Shown in pieces: positions 45,049-52,809 of a stretch of 64,000 bases of DNA (positions within the stretch are counted from its first letter, which is position 1; the number at the start of each line of letters is the position of its first letter). Source of the stretch: Halorubrum sp. Hd13 (GTDB lineage Archaea > Halobacteriota > Halobacteria > Halobacteriales > Haloferacaceae); NCBI RefSeq assembly GCF_002252755.1, contig NZ_NHOY01000078.1:289-64288 (forward strand), given 5' to 3'. Both the position numbers and the translations under genes were made by a program. The notes under the pieces were generated by a model that was not told the DNA's origin, searched no databases, and was given only the letters and a program-made list of their open reading frames with translations.

Positions 45049-45130
45049 TTCTATCTTTCTGAAAATGAGTTTTTGAAATGAATCAATGTCAAAATAGAGT
45101 AGCAATTAGTACAATCAGATCCGACTCGAG

Positions 45131-46075
45131 ATGTCTATTAAATTCCTCCATTTTAATTATGGTGACGAGAATCCGGACGTAATGTTTGAACGAGTTCGCA
45201 AAACGATCAGGTTCCCCGAAGCAGCCAAGCGAAAAGCTGCTGCGACTCTCGTCCGTCCTTTCGTGTCTGGTTCGTTTCCCGAGGAATCCCACGTCGATAC
45301 TGATTGGGACTATCTGATCATCCTCGACGGGTGCCGATACGATACGTTCCAGGAGTACAATCCGTTTAGTGAGTCAGCAACGGAGGGAACCTCGAATGCG
45401 AGCCACACGACGGACTTTCTGGCAAGAAATCTAACTGGGGACCAGTCGGACACGGTGTACGTGACCGCGTCTCCTCAAGTAACCAAGTGTGAATCGAGGT
45501 TCCATAAGGTCGTTCATGTCTGGCAGGACGCGTGGGACGAGGAACTACGAACGGTTCCACCACAAAGCGTAACCGAGTCAGCAATAGAAGCCCTCGAGGA
45601 GTATCCGGACAAGCGGCTGATCGTACACTACATGCAGCCGCACTATCCCTTCATCGGCCCTACCGGACGCGATCTGGAGACGCACGCCACGTTCACGGGA
45701 GGACTCCGAAAACGAGAGCATCCGTCCATCTGGGAGATGTTGTCTTCGGGGGAGGTCTCAGAAGATGAGGTCAGAAGGGCATACGAGGAGAACCTCGAGA
45801 TCGTACTCAACGAGGTCATGGCGCTAACTGACCGGATCGACGGGAAGACGGTGATCACCAGCGATCACGGAAATCTGTTCGGAGAACGCGTCTCACCACT
45901 TCCGGTGAAGATCTATGGACACCCCTCGAACTTACCAGCGAAAGGTCTCACCTCAGTACCGTACCTTGAGCTAGAACACTACGAACGACGATCGATCTCG
46001 AAGGGTGATCGCGAGGAGCAGGAAGAGGAACACGAGGAAGTGAAGTCGAGACTCGAAGATCTCGGATACGTCTAA
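45131..46075 (+). CDS. Short-type alkaline-phosphatase-superfamily protein (sulfatase-like)
   Basis: A 314-residue homologue of those at 11090 and 41638. WDYLIILDGCRYDTFQEY contains Asp66. SNASHTTDFLARN is the putative nucleophile region (Thr93 or Thr94). LIVHYMQPHYPFIGP and VITSDHGNLFGERVSPLP followed by YGHPSN complete the metal site. The end is SRLEDLGYV. It lacks a signal peptide. The last 4 bp overlap the convergent GT4 gene at 46072, marking the right-hand boundary of the AT-rich glycan island. Possible start sites other than 45131 include the ATG at 45182, but the frame and codon use favour the longer form. Confidence 0.75.
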   Translation: MSIKFLHFNYGDENPDVMFERVRKTIRFPEAAKRKAAATLVRPFVSGSFPEESHVDTDWDYLIILDGCRYDTFQEYNPFSESATEGTSNASHTTDFLARNLTGDQSDTVYVTASPQVTKCESRFHKVVHVWQDAWDEELRTVPPQSVTESAIEALEEYPDKRLIVHYMQPHYPFIGPTGRDLETHATFTGGLRKREHPSIWEMLSSGEVSEDEVRRAYEENLEIVLNEVMALTDRIDGKTVITSDHGNLFGERVSPLPVKIYGHPSNLPAKGLTSVPYLELEHYERRSISKGDREEQEEEHEEVKSRLEDLGYV

Positions 46076-47169
46076 TCAGCGAGTTCCTCTAGTGACGTAG
46101 TCGTCTGAGTAACCGTTCGTGCCCAACTACACGACCCGGTAAGACTCACTTCATAAGTCGGATCGCCGATCGAAGACACGAGCTGTTTCACGAGTTCGTG
46201 TTCGTCCTCGGTCTCGATCAAGTGGAGGTGTGGATCGTCCAACTCGCTGAGTTGCGAGAGGTCCGAACAGACGATCTCCAGCCCGCTCGCCATCGCCTCC
46301 AACACCGTCCGCGGCACGCCCTCCGCCCGGCTCGGCAGTACCAGCACGTCCCCGCTCCGGTACACCTTCGGCATCTGGTCGTAGGGCACGTGCCCGAGGA
46401 ACGTCACCGCCTCCTCGATCCCCAGCTCTGCCACCTGCGCCTCCAGGTCCCCGCGTAACGCCCCGTCGCCACACAGGTACAGTTCCGCGTCCGGGTACTC
46501 CGCGATCACCTCCGCGAACGCCTCGACCGCGAGCCACGGCCGCTTCCCCTCCGCGAACCGCCCGACGAACAACACGACCGGCCCCTCCGCGTCGATCAGA
46601 TCGCTTTCGGAGCCCTCCGGCGTGAACCGCTCCGTGTCGATCCCGTTCGAGACGACCTCGATCCGCGAACTCACACCTAGGTCCCGCACGCGCTCTTTGT
46701 CTATGTCGGTGTAACAGAACACCACGTCCGCCTGGTCGAACGTCCACCGGCCGAGCGTCTTCAGGTACACCGAGAAGAGCCGCTCCGGCGCGTTCTGGCT
46801 GTACAGCCCGTGGTTGGTGATCGCCAGCGGCAGGTCCCCGAGCCGCGCTTTCAGCGCCGCGAGGTTCGTCACGAAGTAGCAGTGCGAGTGCGCGTGGATC
46901 ACGTCGAAGCCCTCGCCGTCAGCGTGCCACAGGTACCGCGCCACCGCGGGCGAGACGTCGTTCCCGAGAAGCGTCACGCCCGGCGAGACGTGCAGGATCG
47001 TGTACCCGTCCGTCTCCTCGACCCGCGGCAACGACTCGTCCTCACGCGTCGTGAGCACGGTTACGTCGTGGCCCATCGCGGCCTGGTCTCGCGACATCGC
47101 GTGAACGTGGTAATCCCCGCCGCCCTTCGTGTCGGGGTAGATCCACGGCGCGACACGGAGAATTCGCAT
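46072..47169 (-). CDS. Family 4 glycosyltransferase
   Basis: A 365-residue GT-B enzyme starting at ATG 47169 (MRILRVAPWIYPDTKGGGDY, followed by HVHAMSRDQ), the usual GT4 beginning with a Gly-rich acceptor loop. VVSNGIDTERFTPEG, VVLFVGRFAEGKRPWLAVEA and VLPSRAEGVPRTVLEAMASG (donor-site EGxxxxxxEAM block) are present. GC is far higher than in the convergent gene to its left, so it probably belongs to the older chromosome rather than to the AT-rich island. An inverted repeat lies about 60 bp upstream of the start. It probably adds a sugar to a lipid-linked glycan at the inner face. Confidence 0.88.
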   Translation of the reverse strand: MRILRVAPWIYPDTKGGGDYHVHAMSRDQAAMGHDVTVLTTREDESLPRVEETDGYTILHVSPGVTLLGNDVSPAVARYLWHADGEGFDVIHAHSHCYFVTNLAALKARLGDLPLAITNHGLYSQNAPERLFSVYLKTLGRWTFDQADVVFCYTDIDKERVRDLGVSSRIEVVSNGIDTERFTPEGSESDLIDAEGPVVLFVGRFAEGKRPWLAVEAFAEVIAEYPDAELYLCGDGALRGDLEAQVAELGIEEAVTFLGHVPYDQMPKVYRSGDVLVLPSRAEGVPRTVLEAMASGLEIVCSDLSQLSELDDPHLHLIETEDEHELVKQLVSSIGDPTYEVSLTGSCSWARTVTQTTTSLEELAD

Positions 47170-47230
47170 TACCGGCTCGTACCCGACGCCCGCGTACAAA
47201 CGTACCGGTTCGGGTTAGTCACGCGTCTTG

Positions 47231-47271
47231 TTAACCAACAACTGCTCTCAGATTGGCCAGGTGTTGGTTAA
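47231..47271. repeat. Perfect 10-bp inverted repeat upstream of the GT4 gene
   Basis: TTAACCAACA (47231-47240) and TGTTGGTTAA (47262-47271) are exact inverted copies separated by 21 bp. The centre-to-centre distance of about 31 bp is three helical turns, which would suit a looped or dimeric regulator. It could also form a stem-loop if transcribed. No protein can be named. Confidence 0.7.
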
Positions 47272-47321
47272 GCGTGATTTGCCAACTCAGAGTAATCCAC
47301 ACAGATTCAGAAAAATACCGT

Positions 47322-47618
47322 TCACCTGTCTATGCCAGTATCTTCAGCTAGATCGTCATGTGCGTCCTCACCATCTTCATTAATATACTTCCAATGTTCA
47401 GTGTCCAGATGTCCTTTGAGATATGCCTCACCGTCTTCAGAGATCATATAGACACCATTACCTAAGCTTTCGAGGAGGCCTTCTTCATCCAATTTCTTAC
47501 ACCTTCGATCAACATGCTGTCTAGAGTAAGGTAGAGATGCCTCTGTAGTCATCTTCGTAGGTGTTGTCGGCTTATTCTCATGAAGGAACTCCAAAATCCG
47601 ATCGTCAAGAGAAGTCAT
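47322..47618 (-). CDS. Winged-helix DNA-binding protein
   Basis: A 98-residue protein from ATG 47618 (MTSLDDRILEFLHENKPTTP); in-frame starts at 47639 and 47660 are possible. The helix-turn-helix reads TKMTTEASLPYSRQHVDRRC, followed by KKLDEEGLLESLGNGVYMIS, the wing. This is the MarR/PadR-like winged-helix pattern that is common in haloarchaea. An acidic tail follows. It is probably a local transcription regulator. Its divergent position relative to the overlapping operon to the right and the AT-rich 150-bp gap between them, with several TATA-like stretches, suggest that it may regulate that operon. Confidence 0.75.
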   Translation of the reverse strand: MTSLDDRILEFLHENKPTTPTKMTTEASLPYSRQHVDRRCKKLDEEGLLESLGNGVYMISEDGEAYLKGHLDTEHWKYINEDGEDAHDDLAEDTGIDR

Positions 47619-47837
47619 CCACTTGCCTGAGTGCCTCATAGAGCACATATCCAATATCACAGTCTATAGTACGGACGAATAGCACTTATAGGCTATACAA
47701 AGCACATTTCGAACTATACCGTCAAATATATGTTACCAGAGGCTAACCGTTATTATACGGAACCCGAGTGACGAACCCTCGGCTCGTGAGAAAGTGTAGA
47801 AACCCCGGCCGCGGTGCTGGAACACCCGGCCAGGACG

Positions 47838-47861
47838 GGTTCTGTGTCGTACCACAGAACC
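47838..47861. repeat. 9-bp stem inverted repeat at the head of the accessory operon
   Basis: GGTTCTGTG (47838-47846) and CACAGAACC (47853-47861) pair perfectly around a 6-nt loop, TCGTAC. The hairpin immediately precedes the ATG at 47862. It would cover the start region in RNA, or be a palindromic DNA operator. Confidence 0.7.
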
Positions 47862-48053
47862 ATGCTGATACTGGCAACTGCAGGGCTTAAGCCCTGCGAG
47901 ACGACTGACGGATCGAACAGTAACAACTCCGGCTGTAGTTTGTGTCTCAAACCAGCGGACGGCTACGACGCTGCCTTCGACGGCCCACTCTGTACACCGT
48001 GTGCTGCGACACGCAGCATCGACAAGGACACCGTGGAGGATCATAATGTCTAG
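47862..48053 (+). CDS. Small putative zinc-ribbon protein
   Basis: A frame of 63 residues from ATG 47862 (an in-frame GTG at 47814 would give 79). The only clear feature is GCSLCLKPADGYDAAFDGPL followed by CTPC: two CxxC pairs 16 residues apart, as in a zinc ribbon. The stop at 48051-48053 overlaps the ATG of the next gene (48046), so translation is probably coupled, which supports it being real. The N-terminal part contains a perfect palindrome in DNA and may not be translated. Confidence 0.5.
   Translation: MLILATAGLKPCETTDGSNSNNSGCSLCLKPADGYDAAFDGPLCTPCAATRSIDKDTVEDHNV
47880..47897. repeat. 18-bp perfect palindrome
   Basis: GCAGGGCTTAAGCCCTGC is its own reverse complement. It lies 18 bp after the hairpin at 47838-47861. 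The pair of symmetrical sites near the operon start looks like binding sites for a dimeric regulator, for which the adjacent winged-helix proteins are candidates. Confidence 0.75.
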
Positions 48054-48360
48054 TCCCACCGAGAGCGACGCCATTTCGCTTGCCGATCTCTCAGCCGCCC
48101 ACCGCGACCTGCTGTGGATACTCTCACAGACCGGCCCCAGCGAGAGCGGCCCACTACACCACGCACTCACCGACTACTACATTGACGGCATCGACCACAC
48201 CCGCGTCTGTACCATCCTCGAGGAGCTCATCGAACGCGACTTCGTCACCAAACACACCCACGGTTCCCAATACCGACTCACCGAATCGGCCCGCCGCGCA
48301 CTTTCCGCGCGACAGGCGTGGCAAACTGCCACCCACAACACGGAGGGAGGCCACGAATGA
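48046..48360 (+). CDS. Winged-helix regulator, phage PhiH1 repressor-like / PadR-like
   Basis: A 104-residue protein. LADLSAAHRDLLWILSQTGP opens the winged helix. VCTILEELIERDFVTKHTHG is the recognition helix and SQYRLTESARRALSARQAW is the wing and last helix. The pattern matches the haloarchaeal PhiH1-repressor-like group of PadR-type regulators. Its start overlaps the previous stop by 8 bp, and its TGA overlaps the next ATG (ATGA), so the three frames are translationally coupled. A role in autoregulating this operon through the palindromes upstream is a natural inference. Confidence 0.78.
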   Translation: MSSPTESDAISLADLSAAHRDLLWILSQTGPSESGPLHHALTDYYIDGIDHTRVCTILEELIERDFVTKHTHGSQYRLTESARRALSARQAWQTATHNTEGGHE

Positions 48361-48833
48361 CGCGCTCCAACGACCCACTAGCCGCAGACCTCGCCAAACT
48401 CACACGCAGCTCACTCGGCACCGGCAACCCGATCTGCCAAGTCTGCGGCCAACCGCTCCACGAAGGCGACGACATCACCGCCTACGCCTACCGCGCGGCG
48501 GGCGAACCCGCGTACGCGATCGGCTACATCATGTGCGGCTCAGATAGCCACGAACACCCGACCGTCTTCACCCGCGGTGTTCGCGAGTACATCCTTACGG
48601 GTCACATCGGGACGTGTTCAAACACCCGAACACAATCCACAACGTTCGTCCTCCTCGATCCGACCCCGGTCGTCACGAGTCCCACGACAACCGCTGAGCC
48701 ACACGTCCACCCGGACGCCCCAACACCACGAGAGCCAACCCAGCCAACACAGCAGGAGCCAACCCCGCTTCTTACCGCTGTTCAAGAACACGCCCGCTCC
48801 GATGGTGGCTCCCCACGCGAGGGGTCGGAGTGA
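48357..48833 (+). CDS. Uncharacterised protein with CxxC pair, 158 aa
   Basis: The ATG at 48357 overlaps the preceding stop. The N-terminal ~95 residues contain GNPICQVCGQPLHEGDDITA (CxxC) and a second part with YIMCGSDSHEH and HIGTC, enough Cys and His for one zinc site. The tail is Pro/Thr/Glu-rich and looks disordered. No family is recognised. It has the GC-rich, acidic character of haloarchaeal coding DNA. Membership of the coupled operon suggests it works with the large protein that follows. Confidence 0.65.
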   Translation: MTRSNDPLAADLAKLTRSSLGTGNPICQVCGQPLHEGDDITAYAYRAAGEPAYAIGYIMCGSDSHEHPTVFTRGVREYILTGHIGTCSNTRTQSTTFVLLDPTPVVTSPTTTAEPHVHPDAPTPREPTQPTQQEPTPLLTAVQEHARSDGGSPREGSE

Positions 48834-48880
48834 TGCTGGCCGATCTGACTCACCAGCCCACCACCAGCAGGTGATCGGCG

Positions 48881-51742
48881 GTGGGAACACGCCAGCCCGC
48901 GGCCCGGAAGCGAGGGGTCCGGCTTGTCAGCCACACCACAGACATCTCCACTGAGGGGATCACCTGTCCAGCAGTCTCGCCCCGGCTGACCGAGTGGATA
49001 CCGGACCTCCTCGCCAAACTCCGGCCACGCACCGAGCGAACCGTCCGCGAGTACGCCACCACCGATCCGTGGCGGACGAGCTCACAGCTCCTCGCCAAAA
49101 TTCTGCCAGCGTGGCAACAGACCGAGGACCCGTGGACCGACGACGTCGCTGAAGCCGTCGCGTACACGCGCGCCATCACGACACTTGCGCTCATCTATGG
49201 AGATGAACCCACCAGCACGCTCAGTCCGTACCACCAACAGCGGTACACTAATCTCACCGACACAGTCACCAGCATCGGGACGGGCCGTGGTCCAGTCAAC
49301 GCCGACCTCGGGGCACTCGCGAAAGGACCAGTCGCACTCCATCGCGAGCTCGACGCCCAACCTACCGCCCTCACGCTCCTGTTGGACGGCGACGCTTGGA
49401 CCTCTCTTACAGACCGCCGCACGGGCGTCCGCGCACTCGCGGCGATCGCCGTCCTCGCCGACGGGTTCGACGTCAGACTCGTCGCTTCCCCCAAAGTCCA
49501 CCGACATCTCTCGAAGCGGTATCCCAACTGGACCGGGTGTCACCTCGATCTTACTGGCAGCCGGGATCGGTCCCCCCACACCGACCACGCCTCCCAGACT
49601 GCCGCGGCCGCGTGGGAGGCCATCCGTGATCTCGACACCGAACCTGGGAAACGCCGGCTCCTCGGGAACCTCAACCCTGAGTACGCCCGGAGCTACCGCG
49701 ATCTCACCAACGACCACGCGATCGATGTCGCTGAAGGCACCATTAGCAGATACGTCCTCGATCTCGAAGACCGTGAGTTAGTCACGATCGACCGCCGTGG
49801 CCAATATAACACCGTCCAACTCACCGAGCTCGGAGAGCGAGCCGTCCAGCAGTGTCTCGACGACACCTACGACCTCGTCCACCCGAATCAGCGCCGGCTC
49901 GATGAGAGTCTTACTGCGACCCCTCAGGAATCTACAAGTACAGTGTCGCCCCGCCGGGCAGGTAGGGAGACACCCACTCCCGACGAGTGGGTGGCGGCAA
50001 CCGGCGACCCCGACGCAGACGCCGACTACGTCCAGTGGCTCAATACTGCTGAGAACGCCCCAAGCAACCTTCACGAGCGATTCAGCACCGTTTCCCATGA
50101 CGATGCTATCACCCTCGTCGACGACCAACTCCACTCGTTCGACGACGGCCGTGTCGCGTACCTCAGTCACACCGATGGTGAAACCCTCGTTGTGCTCCAG
50201 TGGGGTGGGCCCCTCGCCACCCTGGGACGTCTCGCAAGCACCTTACTGAGCGAGAAATCCCTCTCCAAAATCCTCACTCCCTCACGGCTCGGCCACGAAT
50301 TCGAAGCGATCGACGACGACACCCAGGCGTATCCCGTAGACCGTATCCTCCGGCGTGGTCACCAAGTGGGCTGGTACAGCGATTCAGAAACCACCTACGG
50401 AGCGTGGCGTGAGCGAATCACAACGGTTCGAGACCAACTCCTCGCACAAGTCGCCGAACTCACAGACAGCGACGACACCGCCGCCCGCGCCAACCTCTTC
50501 GAAGATCTCCACGGCCTGATCGCCTCAGCGACCCAGCTGTATCACGCAGCCGGTATCGATCTCACGACTACCATCAGAGTGCCCGATACCGACGCCCTCG
50601 CACGCAACACCACCCAACGACAGGACCTCTGTGGGTTCCTCGCCAAGACGGCCCCTAAACAGTCCGTCTACGGAATTCACTCGGGCTACCGCATGCTGTT
50701 CGAAGACCGGCCCGCAAAGCTGTGCCGGCGACTCCCCGCCGAAGCGGACCACGACGCGAGGATGGATCTCACCATGTCGTGGGTGGTTGCCGGCCCGACG
50801 ATCACGGAACTCCACGACGACATCACTGCCGCCCTCGCAAGCGAACTCACGACCGTCCGGGAAGCGATCGCCGACGGCACTGAACCCGCACCGACACTCG
50901 AAATCCCGGTCGTCGACGGGACGACCTACCCCGCCATCCGGCGGGTGATCGACGAGGTCGCGATGACCCACGACACCCAGTGGACACCCCGCGAGCGCCA
51001 GCGGCTCGTGCGGCGCTGTCTACGCTCGTTCAGCCCGGCGGGCACCAACCAAGCGTGTCCGTACGACGTCGTGGTGAGCCTCTTGAGAGCGCTGAACGAG
51101 TCTCAAACGCCGACGCTGGGCGCAGTCGAGCGCGCAGCGGCCACACTCTCACCGGAGCGCTTCCGGCCCGAGCTCACGCCGACAGCGACGAAGCTGTACG
51201 CCGCCCTGCTGCGAGCCGACGAACCACTCGGCCGCTCGGAGCTCATCGAGCAAGCAGAGATCTCCGCGAGCAGCTATGACCGTCGCCTGAGCGATGTTCG
51301 CGATCTGGACCGCGTCACGCCCGTCCAGCAGGGGGGCCACCGGCGGTGGGCCACGACGACTCCGACACCATCCCCGAAGACACCCCCTGTGACGGCGTGG
51401 CTCCCGGCGAGCAGCGATCAGCCCGCGCCGCCGCTGGTAACGCACCGACAGTCAACCATACCCGCCGGGCCGAACAGCCCGCCTCCTGACTACACGGAGA
51501 GAGGCAATCGCGGTAGATGGGACAGACAGCCACCGATTGCGATTCCCACCGAACCCGGCGGCGACACCGATTACACCACACGTCCGATGACGACCACCAA
51601 CCAGAGCCGACAGCCGAACAGCCACGCCAACCAGGTCCCAGACACCCGAGACCACCCAACCGACATCATGACACCGACACCACACCCGACGACAGCAGTC
51701 GCGACCCCACAAACACGGCTCTCGAACGGGGGTGAGCAGTAA
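48881..51742 (+). CDS. Large uncharacterised protein with two winged-helix segments
   Basis: A 953-residue frame from GTG 48881; the true start may be slightly downstream. Residues ~120-240 look like an alpha/beta fold (ALTLLLDGDAWTSLTDRRTG, then VRLVASPKVHRHLSKRYPNW). Residues ~255-340 form a winged helix (EGTISRYVLDLEDRELVTID, LTELGERAVQQCLDD). Residues ~765-825 form a second (GRSELIEQAEISASSYDRRL). The last ~120 residues are Pro/Thr-rich and probably disordered. No Walker A, nuclease or polymerase motif is seen. Its stop overlaps the next ATG (TAATG). It is the core of the operon, perhaps a DNA-binding scaffold of a plasmid- or virus-derived module; the function is unknown. Confidence 0.7.
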   Translation: MGTRQPAARKRGVRLVSHTTDISTEGITCPAVSPRLTEWIPDLLAKLRPRTERTVREYATTDPWRTSSQLLAKILPAWQQTEDPWTDDVAEAVAYTRAITTLALIYGDEPTSTLSPYHQQRYTNLTDTVTSIGTGRGPVNADLGALAKGPVALHRELDAQPTALTLLLDGDAWTSLTDRRTGVRALAAIAVLADGFDVRLVASPKVHRHLSKRYPNWTGCHLDLTGSRDRSPHTDHASQTAAAAWEAIRDLDTEPGKRRLLGNLNPEYARSYRDLTNDHAIDVAEGTISRYVLDLEDRELVTIDRRGQYNTVQLTELGERAVQQCLDDTYDLVHPNQRRLDESLTATPQESTSTVSPRRAGRETPTPDEWVAATGDPDADADYVQWLNTAENAPSNLHERFSTVSHDDAITLVDDQLHSFDDGRVAYLSHTDGETLVVLQWGGPLATLGRLASTLLSEKSLSKILTPSRLGHEFEAIDDDTQAYPVDRILRRGHQVGWYSDSETTYGAWRERITTVRDQLLAQVAELTDSDDTAARANLFEDLHGLIASATQLYHAAGIDLTTTIRVPDTDALARNTTQRQDLCGFLAKTAPKQSVYGIHSGYRMLFEDRPAKLCRRLPAEADHDARMDLTMSWVVAGPTITELHDDITAALASELTTVREAIADGTEPAPTLEIPVVDGTTYPAIRRVIDEVAMTHDTQWTPRERQRLVRRCLRSFSPAGTNQACPYDVVVSLLRALNESQTPTLGAVERAAATLSPERFRPELTPTATKLYAALLRADEPLGRSELIEQAEISASSYDRRLSDVRDLDRVTPVQQGGHRRWATTTPTPSPKTPPVTAWLPASSDQPAPPLVTHRQSTIPAGPNSPPPDYTERGNRGRWDRQPPIAIPTEPGGDTDYTTRPMTTTNQSRQPNSHANQVPDTRDHPTDIMTPTPHPTTAVATPQTRLSNGGEQ

Positions 51743-51999
51743 TGAGCGACCAAACACTCGACCTAGAGACCGTCATCAGACGCGATCGCCCGACAGCGAC
51801 GGACGGGAGTATCCAGGTCAGCACCGACAGCACCGACGTCACCGAGGGATCGCGTGTCCTCCTTGGCTTCGGCGATGACCGTGAGGTCACCTTCGCCGTA
51901 CTCACGCCGACAGAAGCCAAAACGGTCGCAATAGCCCTCGAAGAGGCAGCCCAGCAGGCAGACGCCGCTGACACCATCGAGAACCCAACCGATGAGTAA
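51742..51999 (+). CDS. Small acidic uncharacterised protein, 85 aa
   Basis: An 85-residue acidic protein (pattern VTEGSRVLLGFGDDREVTFA, TPTEAKTVAIALEEAAQQAD) without cysteines. Its ATG overlaps the preceding stop by one base, and its TAA lies within the start of the nuclease gene (8-bp overlap), so it is translated together with both. The beta-strand-then-helix layout could be a small adaptor or inhibitor of the nuclease, but that is only positional inference. Confidence 0.65.
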   Translation: MSDQTLDLETVIRRDRPTATDGSIQVSTDSTDVTEGSRVLLGFGDDREVTFAVLTPTEAKTVAIALEEAAQQADAADTIENPTDE

Positions 52000-52642
52000 C
52001 GACATTCCCGATTTTACGGACGAAATTGACACCGTGGGCACCCCAGACGGCGAGGAACCGGACCACGATCCAACCAACGGCCGCTGGCTCGAGACGCGGG
52101 TCGCCGAGACACTCGAGCAGTGGGGGTACTCCACAGCCCGCAACGAGTACTGCTTCGGGCTCGAAACCGACGTGATCGCCCGCCGAGACGAGCTCCGTTG
52201 TGATCCTGACGATTTCCTCGTCGTCGAGTGTAAAGACTGGCATCAAACCCCGGTCCAGCGGGACGCCGTCGAAGCAGTCGCGCTGCGGGCCGCGCTCACG
52301 CGAGCAATGCCCGTCCTCGCTGTCGCGCGCCGCGTAACTGAGAGTGCGTGGCAGTTAGCGCAATTGCTCGACGTGCGGATTATTACCGAGCAGGATCTCG
52401 ACAAAGACCAACTCCCACCGCTCACCAAACGCCGGCCTCCGAGTGGAACGCTCAACGCGCGGCGAGAACCGATCGTCCGAGACGTGCGTGACCGGTTGCC
52501 GCTTCTGCTCTGCCGTCGAAGTGGACTGGATATTGAAGCTCCCGTCTTCCACCAAGTTGATAGCGGCCCCTGTTACGTGCCGGATCGAACAGGGAACGAC
52601 GCGTACGTCGACGCCCACGATAGCGACTACGAGTTCGGGTAG
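51992..52642 (+). CDS. PD-(D/E)XK nuclease-like protein
   Basis: A 216-residue protein with the nuclease core visible near the N-terminus: RWLETRVAETLEQWGY (Glu34), ETDVIARRDEL (Asp60) and LVVECKDW (Glu79-x-Lys81), the E...D...ExK pattern of Mrr/Hjc-type PD-(D/E)XK enzymes. The C-terminal half is not recognised. It could be a restriction, repair or Holliday-junction-type nuclease. Position as the last gene of a coupled operon with two regulators and a large DNA-binding-like protein fits a defence or plasmid-maintenance module. No methyltransferase partner is seen. Confidence 0.78.
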   Translation: MSNDIPDFTDEIDTVGTPDGEEPDHDPTNGRWLETRVAETLEQWGYSTARNEYCFGLETDVIARRDELRCDPDDFLVVECKDWHQTPVQRDAVEAVALRAALTRAMPVLAVARRVTESAWQLAQLLDVRIITEQDLDKDQLPPLTKRRPPSGTLNARREPIVRDVRDRLPLLLCRRSGLDIEAPVFHQVDSGPCYVPDRTGNDAYVDAHDSDYEFG

Positions 52643-52675
52643 GGGTGGACGCTGAAGAGGCCACTCCCCGGTGCA

Positions 52676-52795
52676 TTACTCCATCCTACCGCTCGGGCTG
52701 ACGTCCTCGCGCTTGAGGGTGGGGCTTCCTGCTTCCAGGACGCGCGTTACAGACACAACGGTGTCCACAGGGAGTGCGGTCCCCACAGGTAAACG
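52676..52795 (-). pseudogene. C-terminal tail of an IS1341-type TnpB protein
   Basis: On the reverse strand one frame reads LPVGTALPVDTVVSVTRVLE, then AGSPTLKREDVS and a stop at 52676-52678. This is the characteristic end of haloarchaeal TnpB proteins of the IS200/IS605 (IS1341) group. No upstream catalytic part is present because the frame is lost near 52796. In these elements the 3' end of tnpB and the DNA beyond it also encode the guide (omega/re) RNA, so part of that RNA region may persist here. Confidence 0.75.
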
Positions 52796-52809
52796 ATGGA
52801 AGAGAAAAA

